Shown piece after piece: positions 12,399-23,933 of a stretch of 64,000 bases of DNA. The notes under the pieces are model-generated. The model did no database searches. It saw only the letters and a program-made list of their open reading frames with translations, and was not told the origin of the DNA. The stretch is taken from positions 27,351,241 through 27,415,240 of the forward strand of contig JASWHV010000005.1 of NCBI GenBank assembly GCA_030760725.1, written 5' to 3'. The stretch's first letter is position 1; each line of letters starts with the position of its first letter. Made by a program: the position numbers and the translations under genes. This DNA is from Neostapfia colusana. Lineage: Eukaryota; Streptophyta; Magnoliopsida; Poales; Poaceae.

Positions 12399-15300
12399 TC
12401 AATTTAAGCCATGAGGATGCATTACCCCTATTTCACTACGAATGAAACAAAAACGAGTGAAATCCAAAGGTTTTGTAAAAATATCAGCCAATTGTTGTTC
12501 GGTATCGACATGGTAAAGCACAATGTTTCCTTTTTCAACATTATCACGAAGAAAGTGATACCTAATGTCAATGAGCTTAGTTCTAGAGTGTTTCACGGGA
12601 TTTTTAGCAATACAAATTGCACTAGTGTTATCACAAAACAGTGGAACACTATCTAAATCAACCCCATAGTCCTTAAGTGTTTGAACAATCCAAAGAATTT
12701 GTGAGCAAGCGCTAGCCGCAGCTACATATTCAGATTCGGCCGTGGATTGTGCAACTGAACTTTGTTTTCTAGAGGACCAAGCAACAAGTGAATTACCAAG
12801 AAAATGACAAGCACCCAAAGTACTTTTCAGATCAATCCTACAACCCCCAAAATCAGCATCCGAAAAAACTTTCAAAGAAACGGTTGAGATAGAAGGAAGA
12901 AAAATGCCAAATTCTTGAGTTCCATGTAGGTACCTGAGAATCCTTTTGATGGCTTGGCGATGTGAAGCACATGGAGAAGCTTGAAAACATGCACAAAGAC
13001 ATACGCTGAATTGTATGTCCGGTCTTGACGCCGTGAGAAACAAAAGTGATCCAATCATACTTCTGTATTCTTTTTTATCGACCGGGTCACCATCTTCGTC
13101 AAGTTCAAGTGTTGTTGCTGTTCCCATTGGTGTCCGAAGAGGCTTGCATTTGTCCATGTTGAATCGCTTAAGAAGGTCCTTTGTATACTTAGTTTGATGC
13201 ATAAAAGTTCCTTCTTTTGTTTGCTTGATTTGCAGCCCCAAAAAGTATGTGAGTTCTCCCATCATACTCATCTCAAATTCTGAACTCATCATAGCTGAAA
13301 ACTTGGACACAAGATCATGAGAAGCAAAACCAAAGATAATATCATCCACATACACTTGAACGAATAATGAGTCATTGCCATGCTTAAGTACAAAAAGAGT
13401 TTTATCAACCTTGCCCATGGTAAACCCCTTTTCAAGTAAGAATGTTTTTAACCTATCATACCATGCTCTAGGGGCTTGTTTTAGACCGTACAAGGCTTTG
13501 GACAGTTTGTAAACATGATTAGGAAAATTTGGATTTTCAAAACCCGGTGGCTGCTTAACATAAACCTCCTCCTCTATGTAGCCATTAAGAAAAGCACTTT
13601 TAACATCTATTTGATATAACTTGAAACCTTTAGATGCAGCAAATGCTAATAAAATTCTTATAGCTTCTAATCTAGCAACAGGAGCAAATGTTTCATCAAA
13701 ATCTAGACCTTCAATTTGAGTGAAACCTTGAGCAACCAACCTAGGTTTATTCCTAACCACAACCCCATCCTCACTTTGCTTATTATTAAATACCCATTTA
13801 GTTCCAATTAATGTGTGACCTTGAGGTGGAGGTACAAGTTTCCAAACATTATTTCTTTCTAAATTTTCTAACTCTTCTTGCATGACATTAATCCAAGATT
13901 CATTAGTGAGTGCGTGTGATATATCCTTGGGTTCAAAAGAAGCAACAAAAGCAGAATGAGCATGAGAGTTTGATCGCAAAACCTGGACCGAGTGACTCGT
14001 TCATGCAAGCTTCCAATGATTTGTTGTGGAGGATGACTTTTGAGTACTCGGAGGGGAGTAGACACTTCACAAGCACCTTCTTCTTCATGTTCGGACCTTT
14101 GATTAGGAGAGCTTGTTGACTGAGGAAGGTCCGAACCAGCAGTAGTGACTGTTGGTGCTGGTTGTGGTGCAAAATCAGCAGCTTGATCGTTATTTACTTC
14201 CGAGTTTTCGGGCAGCAGCACCACTTCTTCATCTTCTTCAATAAAAATACTCTCCCCCTGCGGATATGGATCCGGACCTGCAATATCGGAGCTAGTACTT
14301 GGGCTAGCTTCATCAAAAGAAACCTCGCAAGTCTCCACAATTTTGTTAGTGTCAAGTAAAAGCACACGGTAGCCTCTAGTATGAGATGGATAACCAAGAA
14401 ACATGCCATCAACAGATCTAGCTTCAAATTTATCAAGATTACCATGTTTCTTAACAAAGCATTTGCAACCAAAAACCCTAAAGTGTGTAACACTAGGCCT
14501 ATGTCCAAACCGGAGCTCATATGGGGTTTTTCCAAGCTTAGCACGCAAGAAAACACGATTTGAGACATAACAAGCGGTTGCAATTGCATCAGCCCAAAAT
14601 TTCCTAGGAGTTTGATATTCATCAAGCATAGTCCTAGCCATCTCAACTAAGGTCCTGTTCTTTCTTTCTACGACACCATTTTGTTGTGGTACATAGGGTG
14701 AAGAGTATTGATGATCTATTCCATTATCAGCACAAAAGTGATCAAAGGATTGGTTTTTAAATTCAGTTCCGTTATCACTTCTAATTGCTTTTAATGATCC
14801 TGGGTGATCAATAGATAATCTAAGAAATAAAGTTCTAAAATGACTAAAAGCTTCATTCTTAGATGCCATAAAATAAACCCAAGAATATCTGGAATAATCA
14901 TCAACAATCACAAGCACATACCATTTACCTCCGAAGGATTGAACACGTGCCGAACCTACTGTGTCAAGATGTAAAAGTTGTCCCGGTTCAGCTGTCATGG
15001 TCATTGTGAGAGGAGCATGTGAACCTGCAACAAACTTAGCATGTCTACAAGAAGAGCACACAATATCATTGTCCTTTTTAAGCTTCGGCAGCCCACGTAT
15101 GCGATCGAGAGCACTAACACGAGTGAGATGATCAAAGACTATGTGACCAAGTCTACGATGCCAAAAATATAGATCCTTTGTATCATTAGCAACTAGACAC
15201 CGATGCTTAGAAGTTGATAAATCAAAATCAGCTTTAAAAACTCTTCCAAACCTAGACATGTTAAACAAAAGCTCACCTTTTGAATCTACAACCTTGCAGC

Positions 15301-15574
15301 AATTTTTAGCAAAGCTAACCTCTAGATTTTCATCTAGCAATTGTGAAACCGAAAGCAAGTTGCATTTCAAATTTTTAACAAGTGCCACATCTTTCAAAGT
15401 GTAGAGATTGTTTACTCTAACCAAACCTTTAGCAATTATGGGAGTAGAAGAGTTATCGGCGAAAGTAACATTTTCTACACGTGACACAAAAGAGAGAGAG
15501 GAGAAACGTTCTTTGTTACCGGTCATGTGTCGTGAGCAACCTGAATCCACAATCCAAATGTTCTCCTTCCTCAA
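12399..15574 (-). pseudogene. pol: copia pol: protease, integrase, reverse transcriptase, RNase H (one frameshift)
   Basis: Reads in two overlapping frames. The first (15574 to 13868) has the protease motif WIVDSGCSRHMTG, the integrase HHCC region (HRRLGH, then CSSCRHAKF), the core with SDNGTEFKN and YVPQQNGVVERKNR, and a linker. The second (13979 to 12399) has the reverse transcriptase (KLYQIDVKSAFLNG, catalytic YVDDIIFG) and RNase H with FSDADFGG and STAESEYVAA. The frame change near 13980 is one base and separates integrase from reverse transcriptase. Domains are otherwise complete and motifs conserved, so inactivation looks recent. In the same frame as gag, a TAG near 15583 and a TGA at about 15725 also interrupt the junction. 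Confidence 0.93.
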
Positions 15575-15724
15575 ACGTGAAACCTACACAACAGCACAAT
15601 ACGTCGATGACTCAATACTGGGGTTAGTTAAAAGACTTTTAGGAATCCAGTACTGAGTCACACGACGTCCAGCAGGAATAACACGCGAAAGCTGAGAAGG
15701 TACAGAAGGTTTATGAGCCAAACA

Positions 15725-17845
15725 TCAAAAATTTTTGTTCCCAACTACTGACTTAGAAGATGTGTTATGTGTAGCACAAAAAACAGTAGGTCCGGGAGCA
15801 AGTTTTTGACTCATTACAGCAGATTGCAAGCTCCGAACATTCGGTCTAGCAGATTTTGCTTGGTTGTTATGTGATCTAGCAAGTATTCTTTGTTTCTTAT
15901 CGTGTTTAGCTTGTCTATAACAAAAATCCATGACATGACCATCTCTACCACAGTAGGTACAATGAAAAATAACCTTATTATCATGTCTAGATGAGCAAGC
16001 AACACGTTTATTAGAACCCGAATGGGACAGTACTCCTGCAGATTTGAAAGTCACCTCTTTTTGTCCAGGATCTGTTTGAATCAAACCGCTTCCTAATGAC
16101 TTTATAACTTTAGGTGGGTGTGCCTTAGCATGAGCATGAGAATTAAAACCTAAACCAGTTTTATCATTACAAGACTTGGAAGAATTCAGCAGCAAGTTTA
16201 GGTTCTTATTTGCATTAGAAAACCGATCTAGTGTCCTATGCATGTCATCAAGTTTATTGGACAGATAAAAGCAGTTTTCACAGGAAGTTTTTCCTTTTAG
16301 TTTGCAATTCAAACAATATTTAACTTCATGCACACGTAAAGCATTGTTCAAAATAGAAATCTCATTCATAGCATCATTTAGTTTCTTATTCAGATCATCA
16401 CATGAAGAACAATGCAAATCAATTGTAGAACAACAAGCATCTTTCAAATTTTTATCATTAAGTGCAGCAAGCTCTTTGTTCTTTTCAATTTCAAGTTCAA
16501 GTTTATCAAGTGTAGATGCGTGTGCACTTCTTAAAGAGGATAATTGTTCATAAATCAAATCACATGAGGAACAAGAATCATCACTAGGAATCAAAGTTTT
16601 TAAATGATTAATTTCAGATTCTAGTGATTCAATTTTAACAGCATTGTTCCTAAGTTTTTTATCCTTTTTCTTTAATATAACAGTGGCACGAGAAATAGCA
16701 TCACACATTTCTTCGCAAGTGGGACATACCTCTTCATCGTCGCTGTTGTGTTCTGCCTTCTCGGAGCTTGAACTTGACTTGCTCGCCATGCAGCACATAT
16801 TTGCCATATCTTCTTCATCTTCATCACTACCGGTGTCCACATCACTTGAGCCGAAATCTTGAAGTGCAGAGATCATACTATGCACTATGTTGCGCATTGA
16901 TAAATCTTTCTTCTTCTTATTCTTTGCAAACGATTTCTTCGGCCTTGTTTGCTTTTCTTCATGTGAAGTCGGACCTGAAAGGTTAGGGCACTCCGTACGA
17001 AAATGTCCCGTCTTACCACATTCAAAACATCATTGAGGTCCGGAGCTTCCTCTCCTTCTAGTTCTCACATTTTGCAATGCTTTTGAGAACCGAGTAGAGA
17101 TGAGTGCAAGCTCCTCCTCTGGAAACTCTTCAATCTGTTCAAGGGTTAGAGAGGACAGCAAAGAGAGTGCACCACTAGATGATGATTGACTAGAATAAGA
17201 CATGTCACGTTGCGAAACAAATGCAATAGACTTGTTTAGGTTTTTACGTGAGATGATGTCAATTTCATGATTTTTCAATTTAGAATAAAGCACGTCTAAA
17301 GTAAGAGAACTCATGACAGTAGATTCACGAATAGATGAAACTTTCATCTCCCAAATTGACATATCTAATGCTCCTAACAATTGTCTAGCATTTTCAGCAT
17401 CTGAAAAGCTAACATTGACACTACGCAAGTTGCTGAGAATTTTATTAAAGCGAGCAATAAGGTCGTCAAGTGACTCACCGGGTTGCATCTCAAAACGCAT
17501 GTATTCTTTCTTGAACATATATTGCCTTACCTCCTTGATTGTATTGGATCCTTCATGGTAGTCACAAAGAGCTTTCCAAACATCATATGCAGATCGGAGG
17601 TGTGCAACACGGTCGAAGTTGCTTTGAGTCAATCCTTGGATGATCAAGTTGCGAGCCTTGTTGTTGTTGTCAACATCTCTCATGTTCGCAGCCGTAACTT
17701 GATCGTTGGGTGGTACATCGAAGTTCCGGTAGACCTTTTCCCATATGGCGAAGCCTTGCGCCTGTATGTAGGCCTCCATCCGCGCCTTCCAAACCTGAAA
17801 ATCAATGCCATTGAACACACAAGGTTTTGCGAAGTACTTCTCCAT
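15725..17845 (-). pseudogene. gag: copia gag, interrupted just before the zinc knuckle
   Basis: ATG at 17845 (MEKYFAKPCVFNGIDFQVWK) opens a UBN2/DUF4219-type capsid domain of about 270 residues. A TGA at 17030-17032 stops it. The next codons, in the same frame, encode the CCHC knuckle CFECGKTGHFRTEC (16988-17029), then a Lys-rich stretch and a long acidic, Cys-rich, coiled segment to 15725. A translated product would therefore lack the RNA-binding knuckle. The whole gag runs in the frame of integrase, so this was one gag-pol reading frame. A second CCHC-like group (CTYCGRDGHVMDFC, near 15935-15965) lies toward the C-terminus, which is unusual. Confidence 0.9.
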
Positions 17846-17890
17846 GATGGTTAGTCAAAACACATGCAAATCACAAAGATTAGAGCACCT

Positions 17891-17904
17891 TGGCTCTGAT
17901 ACCA
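17891..17904 (-). other. Primer binding site (initiator Met-tRNA)
   Basis: The minus strand reads TGGTATCAGAGCCA, complementary to the 3' end of plant initiator tRNA-Met, two bases inside the 5' LTR boundary at 17907. Confidence 0.9.
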
Positions 17905-17906
17905 AT

Positions 17907-19499
17907 TGTAGGATCGAAGAGCACGTGAAAAGCTACCAGAGGGGGGGTGAATGGTAGATTAAAACTTTTCGCAGCGGAAACAACAAAAACCCCTCAGCAA
18001 AAAATCAATCGGTTAAAGAAACCGTGTGTGCTAGTGTTTTCAAACGTGTTCAACCGTGAAAAATCAAGTATAGAGGTAGAGAATCAAGTCACGGATCTAA
18101 TGCAACAAGAATCACTTGAAAACACGAAGTAAAACTTGAGATACGATCAAAACATTAAACGAAGATCAATCTGTTCTACCTGATATAAAACAGATCTGCA
18201 ACGCTGCAAAGAAACTCGTGTATCTCAAAAACTACAGATCCGAAGCTCGTGAAAATTTCAAAGATGATAGATAATTGAGTTGTGAAGACAACCCAAAAAG
18301 AATCACGTCAATCGGATCTGTAAAACTCGAGTTATGAATGAAACACCGAAGCAACATCGGTCTGTCCAGAAACTTGGCGAGAAAGACTTGACGAAAAACA
18401 AATCGGACGAACAAGGCACAAAAGCTCCTCGAAACTATGAACTTTATTCAATAGAAACACAAGAGGAACAGCCCAAAGTTCTCTACCCACGAGAGCTCTG
18501 TCCTCCCTTGCTTTTATAGCCAGCCCTCAGGCTAATCAATCCAATCTAGGACTCCTACTCCTAATTGGACTCGTATCCTAACTTACCATAACTGCTCAGG
18601 ACTCTCCTATTCGCAGATAGAAGAAATCGTGAGACTTCCAAACACCTTAGGAACGTCCTAAACATTCCTAAAACAACTCAACTTCGTGCCTAGCATGAAA
18701 TCCTATCATAACCAACTCAAATCTTCCATATTTGAGCCATATCCGACTCAGCCTTAGCCTGAGTACGCAATCCAGCCGGTTGGACCTTTCCGACCAATTC
18801 TTTACGTCCACTTCTCTTCATCACGCCTTGGAACAATGTTGCCACATCCATGCACTCCTTGCACATGTGCAAACACCTTCCAACGACGTACACGTAACCT
18901 TCATATGCACTGCCCTTGATCCAAACATGCTGCGCGACCTCCCGATCAACTCAACCACAGCTCCTCCCGAACTTGGTTGTTGGATCCCGTCACCAGCCAT
19001 GTCTTGAACTCAAGTAACACCTGCACATGAATAAACAACCAATTCTTCCGAGCACAAGTCCTCGACTTGACTCACATTAGTTCGAAAACCACAACACCTT
19101 ACATGAGCACGTCACATAAGCATGTTGCAAACCGTATCAAATGATAACAGCCATAACCACCAAAACACACCAAAAACTTAGCAAATTAACACTAAGCAAA
19201 CCTTCCCATAAAGCAAGTTCGAAACATTGCGAGTTAAAAGCAAAAACAAGACGCTGCAGTTCTACGAGTTGAACTTCACGGGAGCTCCCTAAAAACAAGT
19301 TCCGGACCTCACAGAAGCTCTCCAGACCTTGCAGGAGCTCTCCGGACCTTGCTTCGGACCTTGCCAACACTTGGCGGACCTAACAAAGAACTTGTCGGAC
19401 CTTGCCACAGAAGAATGTTTTGGCAATATTCAAAACTTTGAATGTTAATGCTAACTTTTATGCTAATTGCCAATGTATTCAGCACACATAGGTCTCACA
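17907..19499 (-). repeat. 5' LTR of the copia element
   Basis: It matches 9823-11414 over its full length with scattered substitutions. The TATA box GCTATAAAAG (minus) is at 18511-18520. CTCCGGACCTTGC repeats are upstream at about 19295-19400. This LTR would drive gag-pol transcription. Confidence 0.95.
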
Positions 19500-19639
19500 G
19501 TACCGACAGTGGCCCCCGGGCCCACCTCGGGGGAGGTAACGATCCTGGGGTGGGGCCTTCTTCTTTCCGCGCACTTCCTTGTCTTGAGTATTCCCTGTGT
19601 TGATAGGGTCTCGACGGCATCGGAGTTCAGCTCCTGAGG

Positions 19640-20590
19640 AGAGGGTGAACCCTGGCATCGGAGCTCAGCCCTGCCATGGGGTCGGAGGTCCGGAGGTCAT
19701 CGGAGCTTAGGCCCACGGAGGGCGTGAGGTCCGGCATCAGGGCTCGCCTCTGAAAGGAGGGCGAGGGCTTGGCATCGGAGCTCGGCCCAGCTGTCGGGGC
19801 GGAGGTCCGGAAGTCATCGGAGCTCAGGCCCACGGAGGGCGTGAGGTCCGGCATCAGGGCTCGCCTCTGAAAGGAGGGCGAGGGCTGGCCTCGGAGCTCG
19901 GCCCAGCTGTGGGGGCGGAGGTCCGGAAGTCATTGGAGCTCAGGCCCACGGAGGGCGTGAGGTCCGGCATCAGGGCTCACCTCTGAAAGGAGGGCGAGGG
20001 CTGGCCTCGGAGCTCGGCCCAGCTGTGGGGGCGGAGGTCCGGAAGTCATCGGAGCTCAGACCCACGGAGGGCGTGAGGTCCGGCATCAGGGCTCGCCTCT
20101 GAAAGGAGGGCGAGGGCTGGCCTCGAAGCTCGGCCCAGCTGTGGGGGCGGAGGTCCAGAAGTCATCGGAGCTCAGGCCCACGGAAGGCGTGAGGTCCGGC
20201 ATCAGGGCTCGCCTCTGAAAGGAGGGCGAGGGCTGGCCTCGGAGTTCGTCCCAGCTGTGGGGGCGGAGGTCCGGAAGTCATCGGAGCTCAGGTCCACGGA
20301 GGGCGTGAGGTCCGGCATCAGGGCTCGCCTCTGAAAGGAGGGCGAGGGCTGGCCTCGGAGCTCGGCCCAGCTATAGGGGCGGAGGTCCGGAAGTCATCGA
20401 AGCTCAGGCTCACAGAGGGCGTGAGGTCCGGCATAAGGGCTCGCCTCTGAGAAGAGGGCAAGGGCTGGCATCGGAGCTCGGCCCAGCTGTAGGGGCGGAG
20501 GTCCGGAAGTCATCGGAGCTCAGGCCCACGGAGGGCGTGAGGTCCAGCATCAGGGCTCACCTCTGAGAAGATGTCGAGACCTGGCATCGG
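19640..20590. repeat. 116-bp tandem array (about eight units)
   Basis: The marker GAAAGGAGGGCGAGGGC recurs near 19752, 19869, 19985, 20101, 20217, 20333, with variants near 20449 and 20565, a period of 116-117 bp. Each unit has two related halves of GGAGCTC(A/G)GG...GAGGTCCGG type, so the array arose from a shorter unit of about 58 bp. No frame stays open usefully. It fills most of the interior of the non-autonomous element. Confidence 0.92.
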
Positions 20591-20599
20591 AGCTCGGCC

Positions 20600-21185
20600 C
20601 AGCGTAGGGCGCAAGGTCCGACTTCGGTGTTCACCCCTAGGGGTGGCGACCGGCTTCGGAGATCGCCCCTGCGATAGGAGTGTCGTCTGGCATCGGACCT
20701 TAGCCTAGTGTAGGGCGCACGGTCCGGCTTCGGTGTTCACCGCTGTGGGGTGGCGACCGGCTTCGAAGATCGCCCCTGCGATAGGGGTGTCGTCTGGCAT
20801 CGGACCTTAGCCCATTGTAGGGCGCACGGTCCGGCTTCGGTGTTCACCCCTGTGGGGTGGCGACCGGCTTCGGAGATCGCCCCTGCGATAGGGGTGTCGT
20901 CCGGCATCGGACCTTAGCCCAGTGTAGGGCGCAAGGTCCGGCTTCGGTGTTCACCCCTGTGGGGTGGCGACCGGCTTCGGAGATCGCCCCTGCGATAGGG
21001 GTGTCGTCCGGCATCGGACCTTAGCCCAGTGTAGGGCGCACGGTCCGGCTTCGGTGTTCACCCCTGTGGGGTGGCGACCGGCTTCGGAGATCGCCCCTGC
21101 GATAGGGGTGTCATCCGGCATCGGACCTTAGCCCAATGTAGGGCACACGGTTCGGCTTCGGAGCTCACCCCCGCTGAGGGGGTGA
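20600..21185. repeat. 107-bp tandem array (about five units)
   Basis: The marker GATAGG(G/A)GTGTCGTC recurs near 20673, 20780, 20887, 20994 and 21101, a period of 107 bp. Units share CGGCTTCGGAGATCGCCCC and GGTGTTCACCCCTG. It lies next to, but differs from, the 116-bp array. Confidence 0.9.
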
Positions 21186-21189
21186 GGTC

Positions 21190-22135
21190 CGGCGCTGCTC
21201 AGAGGCCCTCCCTTTCCTGTCGCTTAGTCTCATTTGGCTTACTGTCCCTGGTCGGAATACGGGGCTTGGGTAATCCAGTGCACTTGGTCCCAGAGGTTTG
21301 GCCCCCAGCCCTAGTCAGGGTGTTACCGTCTGGCCCCCTAGTACTCAGACCGTAGCGCTGGGGGGGCAGAGTGCGCATGCTTTGGGTGCAGGACCGGGCA
21401 AAGCAAAGCTCCTGACTCCCCGGTCTGGCGTAGGTCTTTTCCTGGAGGAAACCAACTGGCGTTACAGTACCCTTACAGGGGGAGGTCCCAAAGGCCCTCA
21501 GGCCTCTGGCAGGTACCCCAAGCACTACCACATTCGGCAGGATGGCAAATATCGACTATGCATGAGAGCAGGAAAGAGGAACCGAGTGTATAATGGATGC
21601 ACACTGTCTAGAGCGTGGGGAGGTGATCATATAAATTAATACGTAATTTAAATAAACACCTAAGTAAGCATGGTGAACTTACTGGGGTAGCGTCGGAGCG
21701 CTTGTCTCGGGCTCCCATGCACGGACCGATGGCGCCAGGGCGTCTGATGGTACCGCGCGATCTGGAGCAGAGGATTGACGGCAGCAGCGTCGAGGTCGTT
21801 GACGTCACAGATCCACTGCTGGTTGGCCACCTGGAGGGCGTCTCCAGCAGATGGATTGTCCAGGAGCGCTTCTGCGGCGGCTAGCGTGCTTGCTTGAGCG
21901 GCACTCTGCGCCGCGGTAGACCATGAGGTTCATGGAGTTCGTGTTGCCGGAGTCGTCTGCTGGCTTCCAGCTCACACCGACACACTCCGTGCTCAGTGTT
22001 TCTAGACGTAGTTCTCGCTGGTCATCGTTCGTCGAGAATGTGGGTGAGGAGAGCTTGCCGCTGAAGGAAGCTTCGTCATCTTCATCGGCGTAAGCTCGTC
22101 GCGCAAGGGAAAAGCCCCCTACCTGGCGCGCCAAA
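21190..22135 (-). other. Leader and 5' internal region of the non-autonomous element
   Basis: On the minus strand the primer site (22119-22133, TGGCGCGCCAGGTAG) is followed by an open frame from 22134 to 21805, 109 residues, with no recognised domain (contains ADEDDEASFSGKLSS). It starts within the primer site and may be chance or a gag relic. The remainder to about 21190 is GC-rich without a supported gene. Confidence 0.5.
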
Positions 22136-23222
22136 TGTCGAAGTGTGTGGTCGACACTTCCCCCGGACCTGCTCTGGGCAGCCCGCGGAGGTTCTTTTTC
22201 GGAGGGGCTAGTCGCTTGCGGAAAGCTTATGCATTAGGGACGAGTGAGGGAGAAGCTTGACACGGCGAGTTTTACGTGGTTCAGGCCGCCGGAGCGTAAA
22301 ACCCTACGTCCACGGTGAGCAGAGGTGCTCGCTGTATTGCTTGTTGCTCAGAACCAGAGTCCTGAGCTTGAGGGTGAGTGATGTCTAGGGTGCGAGTTCA
22401 CAGAGTTCGAACCCCTGCTAGCGTTGCCTACCCGAGCCTTTCATAGCCCAAGGCTTGGGCGGCTTACAAGGTGGGCCCCGGGGACCCGACAGGTGGCCCC
22501 AGGGTGATTTCCTACCAGCTTCTATGTCTTGGCGCTGGCGTCGAGGTCCTCGTCCTGCCACCCTGCCCATGCTGCAGGCTAGGTGTAGCGTGCAGCCGTT
22601 GGTGATGGCAGGGACGGTAGGGCATGTCTTGTCCGTGTCTTGTCGCTGCCTTCAATGGACTGCAGCTTCTGACACTGTGTGTCTGTCTTGACTGTGACTG
22701 GTCACAGTGGCGCCTGCCTGGCGTGTGCCGCGCCTCCGCGTCTTGGGAAGGCGCGGGTCTTGAATGCCTTGTATGGTAAAGGCATGGCGCACCTTTACTC
22801 CTGCTGCCTACCGCACTGGGCGGACAGTGCTGCTCTGCTGGCCACGTGTCAGGCCCGGAGCTCTCCTCTGAGGAGAGGAGGAGCTCTGGCCCCGCCGGAC
22901 ACGTGGAGCCTTCAGAGCTCACCCCCGCGGAGGGGGCGAGGTCCAGCCTTCTAGGCCACGTGGCAGGCCCGGAGCTATCCTCCAAGGGGAGGGAAGCTCC
23001 GGCCCTACTGGACACGTGGCTCCTTTGGAGCTCGCCCCTGCGGAGGGGGCGAGGTCCGGCCTTCTGGGCTACGTGGCAGGCCCGGAGCTATCCTCTGAGG
23101 AGAGGAGAGCTCCGGCCCTGCCGGACACGTGGTGCCTTCGGAGCTTGCCCCTGCGGAGGGGGCGAGGTCCTTAGGCGGTTTCACCCTGTGCGCGGGGGTA
23201 CCCGGTATTGAGGGTACCGACA
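22136..23222 (-). repeat. Right (5') LTR of the non-autonomous element
   Basis: 1087 bp, TGTCGAAG...GGTACCGACA, followed by the TSD GACAT. The TATA region at 22437-22446 reads CTATGAAAGG on minus, one base changed from the left LTR. The G-box array is at about 22840-23135. Confidence 0.92.
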
Positions 23223-23227
23223 GACAT

Positions 23228-23933
23228 CTATCCCAAATACTCCATAGGTTTTCTGGTCATGCAAGAGGAGTATCAAACATCTAGACTTAATGCACAATTC
23301 ATTCCTAACCGACATAGTGTATACAAAGTAAAAACTTAATAGCAGTTAAATGCAAACTGGAGCTTGCCTGTTTTGCAGGGTCTAATAGTATATAATTCAT
23401 TTAGAGTCGTCTCTCCCTTGAGGCTTGATCAACTGATCCACTTTAATGGATTCACTCCGTCGAACTCCTCCGTTGATCGCCTCCATCGTAAATCCTATCG
23501 ACATGTATGTGCACAAGTTCTTATAATGTAATTTAAAGAATTTAAAGACCTAAATTTCTTAAGAACAGAGGTTGTGCGGGAGTGCTGAGAAATAATATGT
23601 TGCCTCTGTTGTGTTTAGAAAATAAAGTGAAACATCAACCTATACTTAGGAAATTTCAGCTCTAGTGTGCTATGTTTCAATATAGAACTATGAGATGGGC
23701 TGAAATGATTCGGAAGTAACTGAAGATCCTAATCTCTAATCACTCCGAAATTTTTACAGGAAGCCATACACTACGCAGAGACTTAGCTTGTAAAATTGCA
23801 TCTAAAGTGGATGGAAATTGTGTCCCCATCAAATCCCATAATACTCCCTATTTTATTCTCACATACATAACATGGAGAACCAGGACAAGAAGACCTAAAA
23901 CTCATCTTGAGCTGAAAATTTGCATGTGAGTTC
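23228..23933 (-). mobile_element. LTR E, second part
   Basis: Continuation of the LTR at 7427-8740 after the GACAT-flanked insertion. It is AT-rich, with a GGAGCTTGCC landmark near 23360, and has no gene. It ends where LTR F begins at 23934. Confidence 0.6.

Larger units (their letters stand above)
9823..19499 (-). mobile_element. Ty1/copia LTR retrotransposon, gag-pol disrupted
   Basis: Two LTRs (9823-11414 and 17907-19499) end TGTAGG...CACA and are nearly identical by eye. The TSD is GTACC at 9818-9822 and 19500-19504. The right end has a Met-tRNA primer site (17891-17904); the left has a polypurine tract beside the 3' LTR. Gene order on the minus strand is gag, protease, integrase, reverse transcriptase, RNase H, which is copia order. 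The size (9.7 kb), coiled region after the gag zinc knuckle and LTR length resemble the SIRE/Maximus group, but lineage is not certain. The coding region has three in-frame stops and a frameshift, so it is not autonomous. Confidence 0.95.
8741..23222 (-). mobile_element. Non-autonomous LTR retrotransposon (LARD-like), carrying a nested copia element
   Basis: Both LTRs start TGTCGAAGTGTG and end GGTACCGACA. The element is flanked by the perfect 5-bp repeat GACAT (8736-8740; 23223-23227). Without the nested copia element it is about 4.8 kb. The interior (19509-22135) has no gag or pol, only two GC-rich tandem arrays and one short open frame. A primer-site-like sequence (TGGCGCGCCAGGTAG on minus, 22119-22133) lies two bases from the right LTR, so the element reads on the minus strand. 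A purine-rich tract abuts the left LTR. It probably depended on gypsy proteins supplied in trans (inference). Confidence 0.85.

Noticed and set aside
17891..17904. tRNA gene
   Set aside because: Only the 14-base complement of a tRNA 3' end is present; it is a retroelement primer site. The same holds at 51290-51303 and 7410-7422.
19640..21185. CRISPR-like regular repeats
   Set aside because: Units are 116 and 107 bp tandem copies without unique spacers, in a plant retroelement; this is a satellite-type array.
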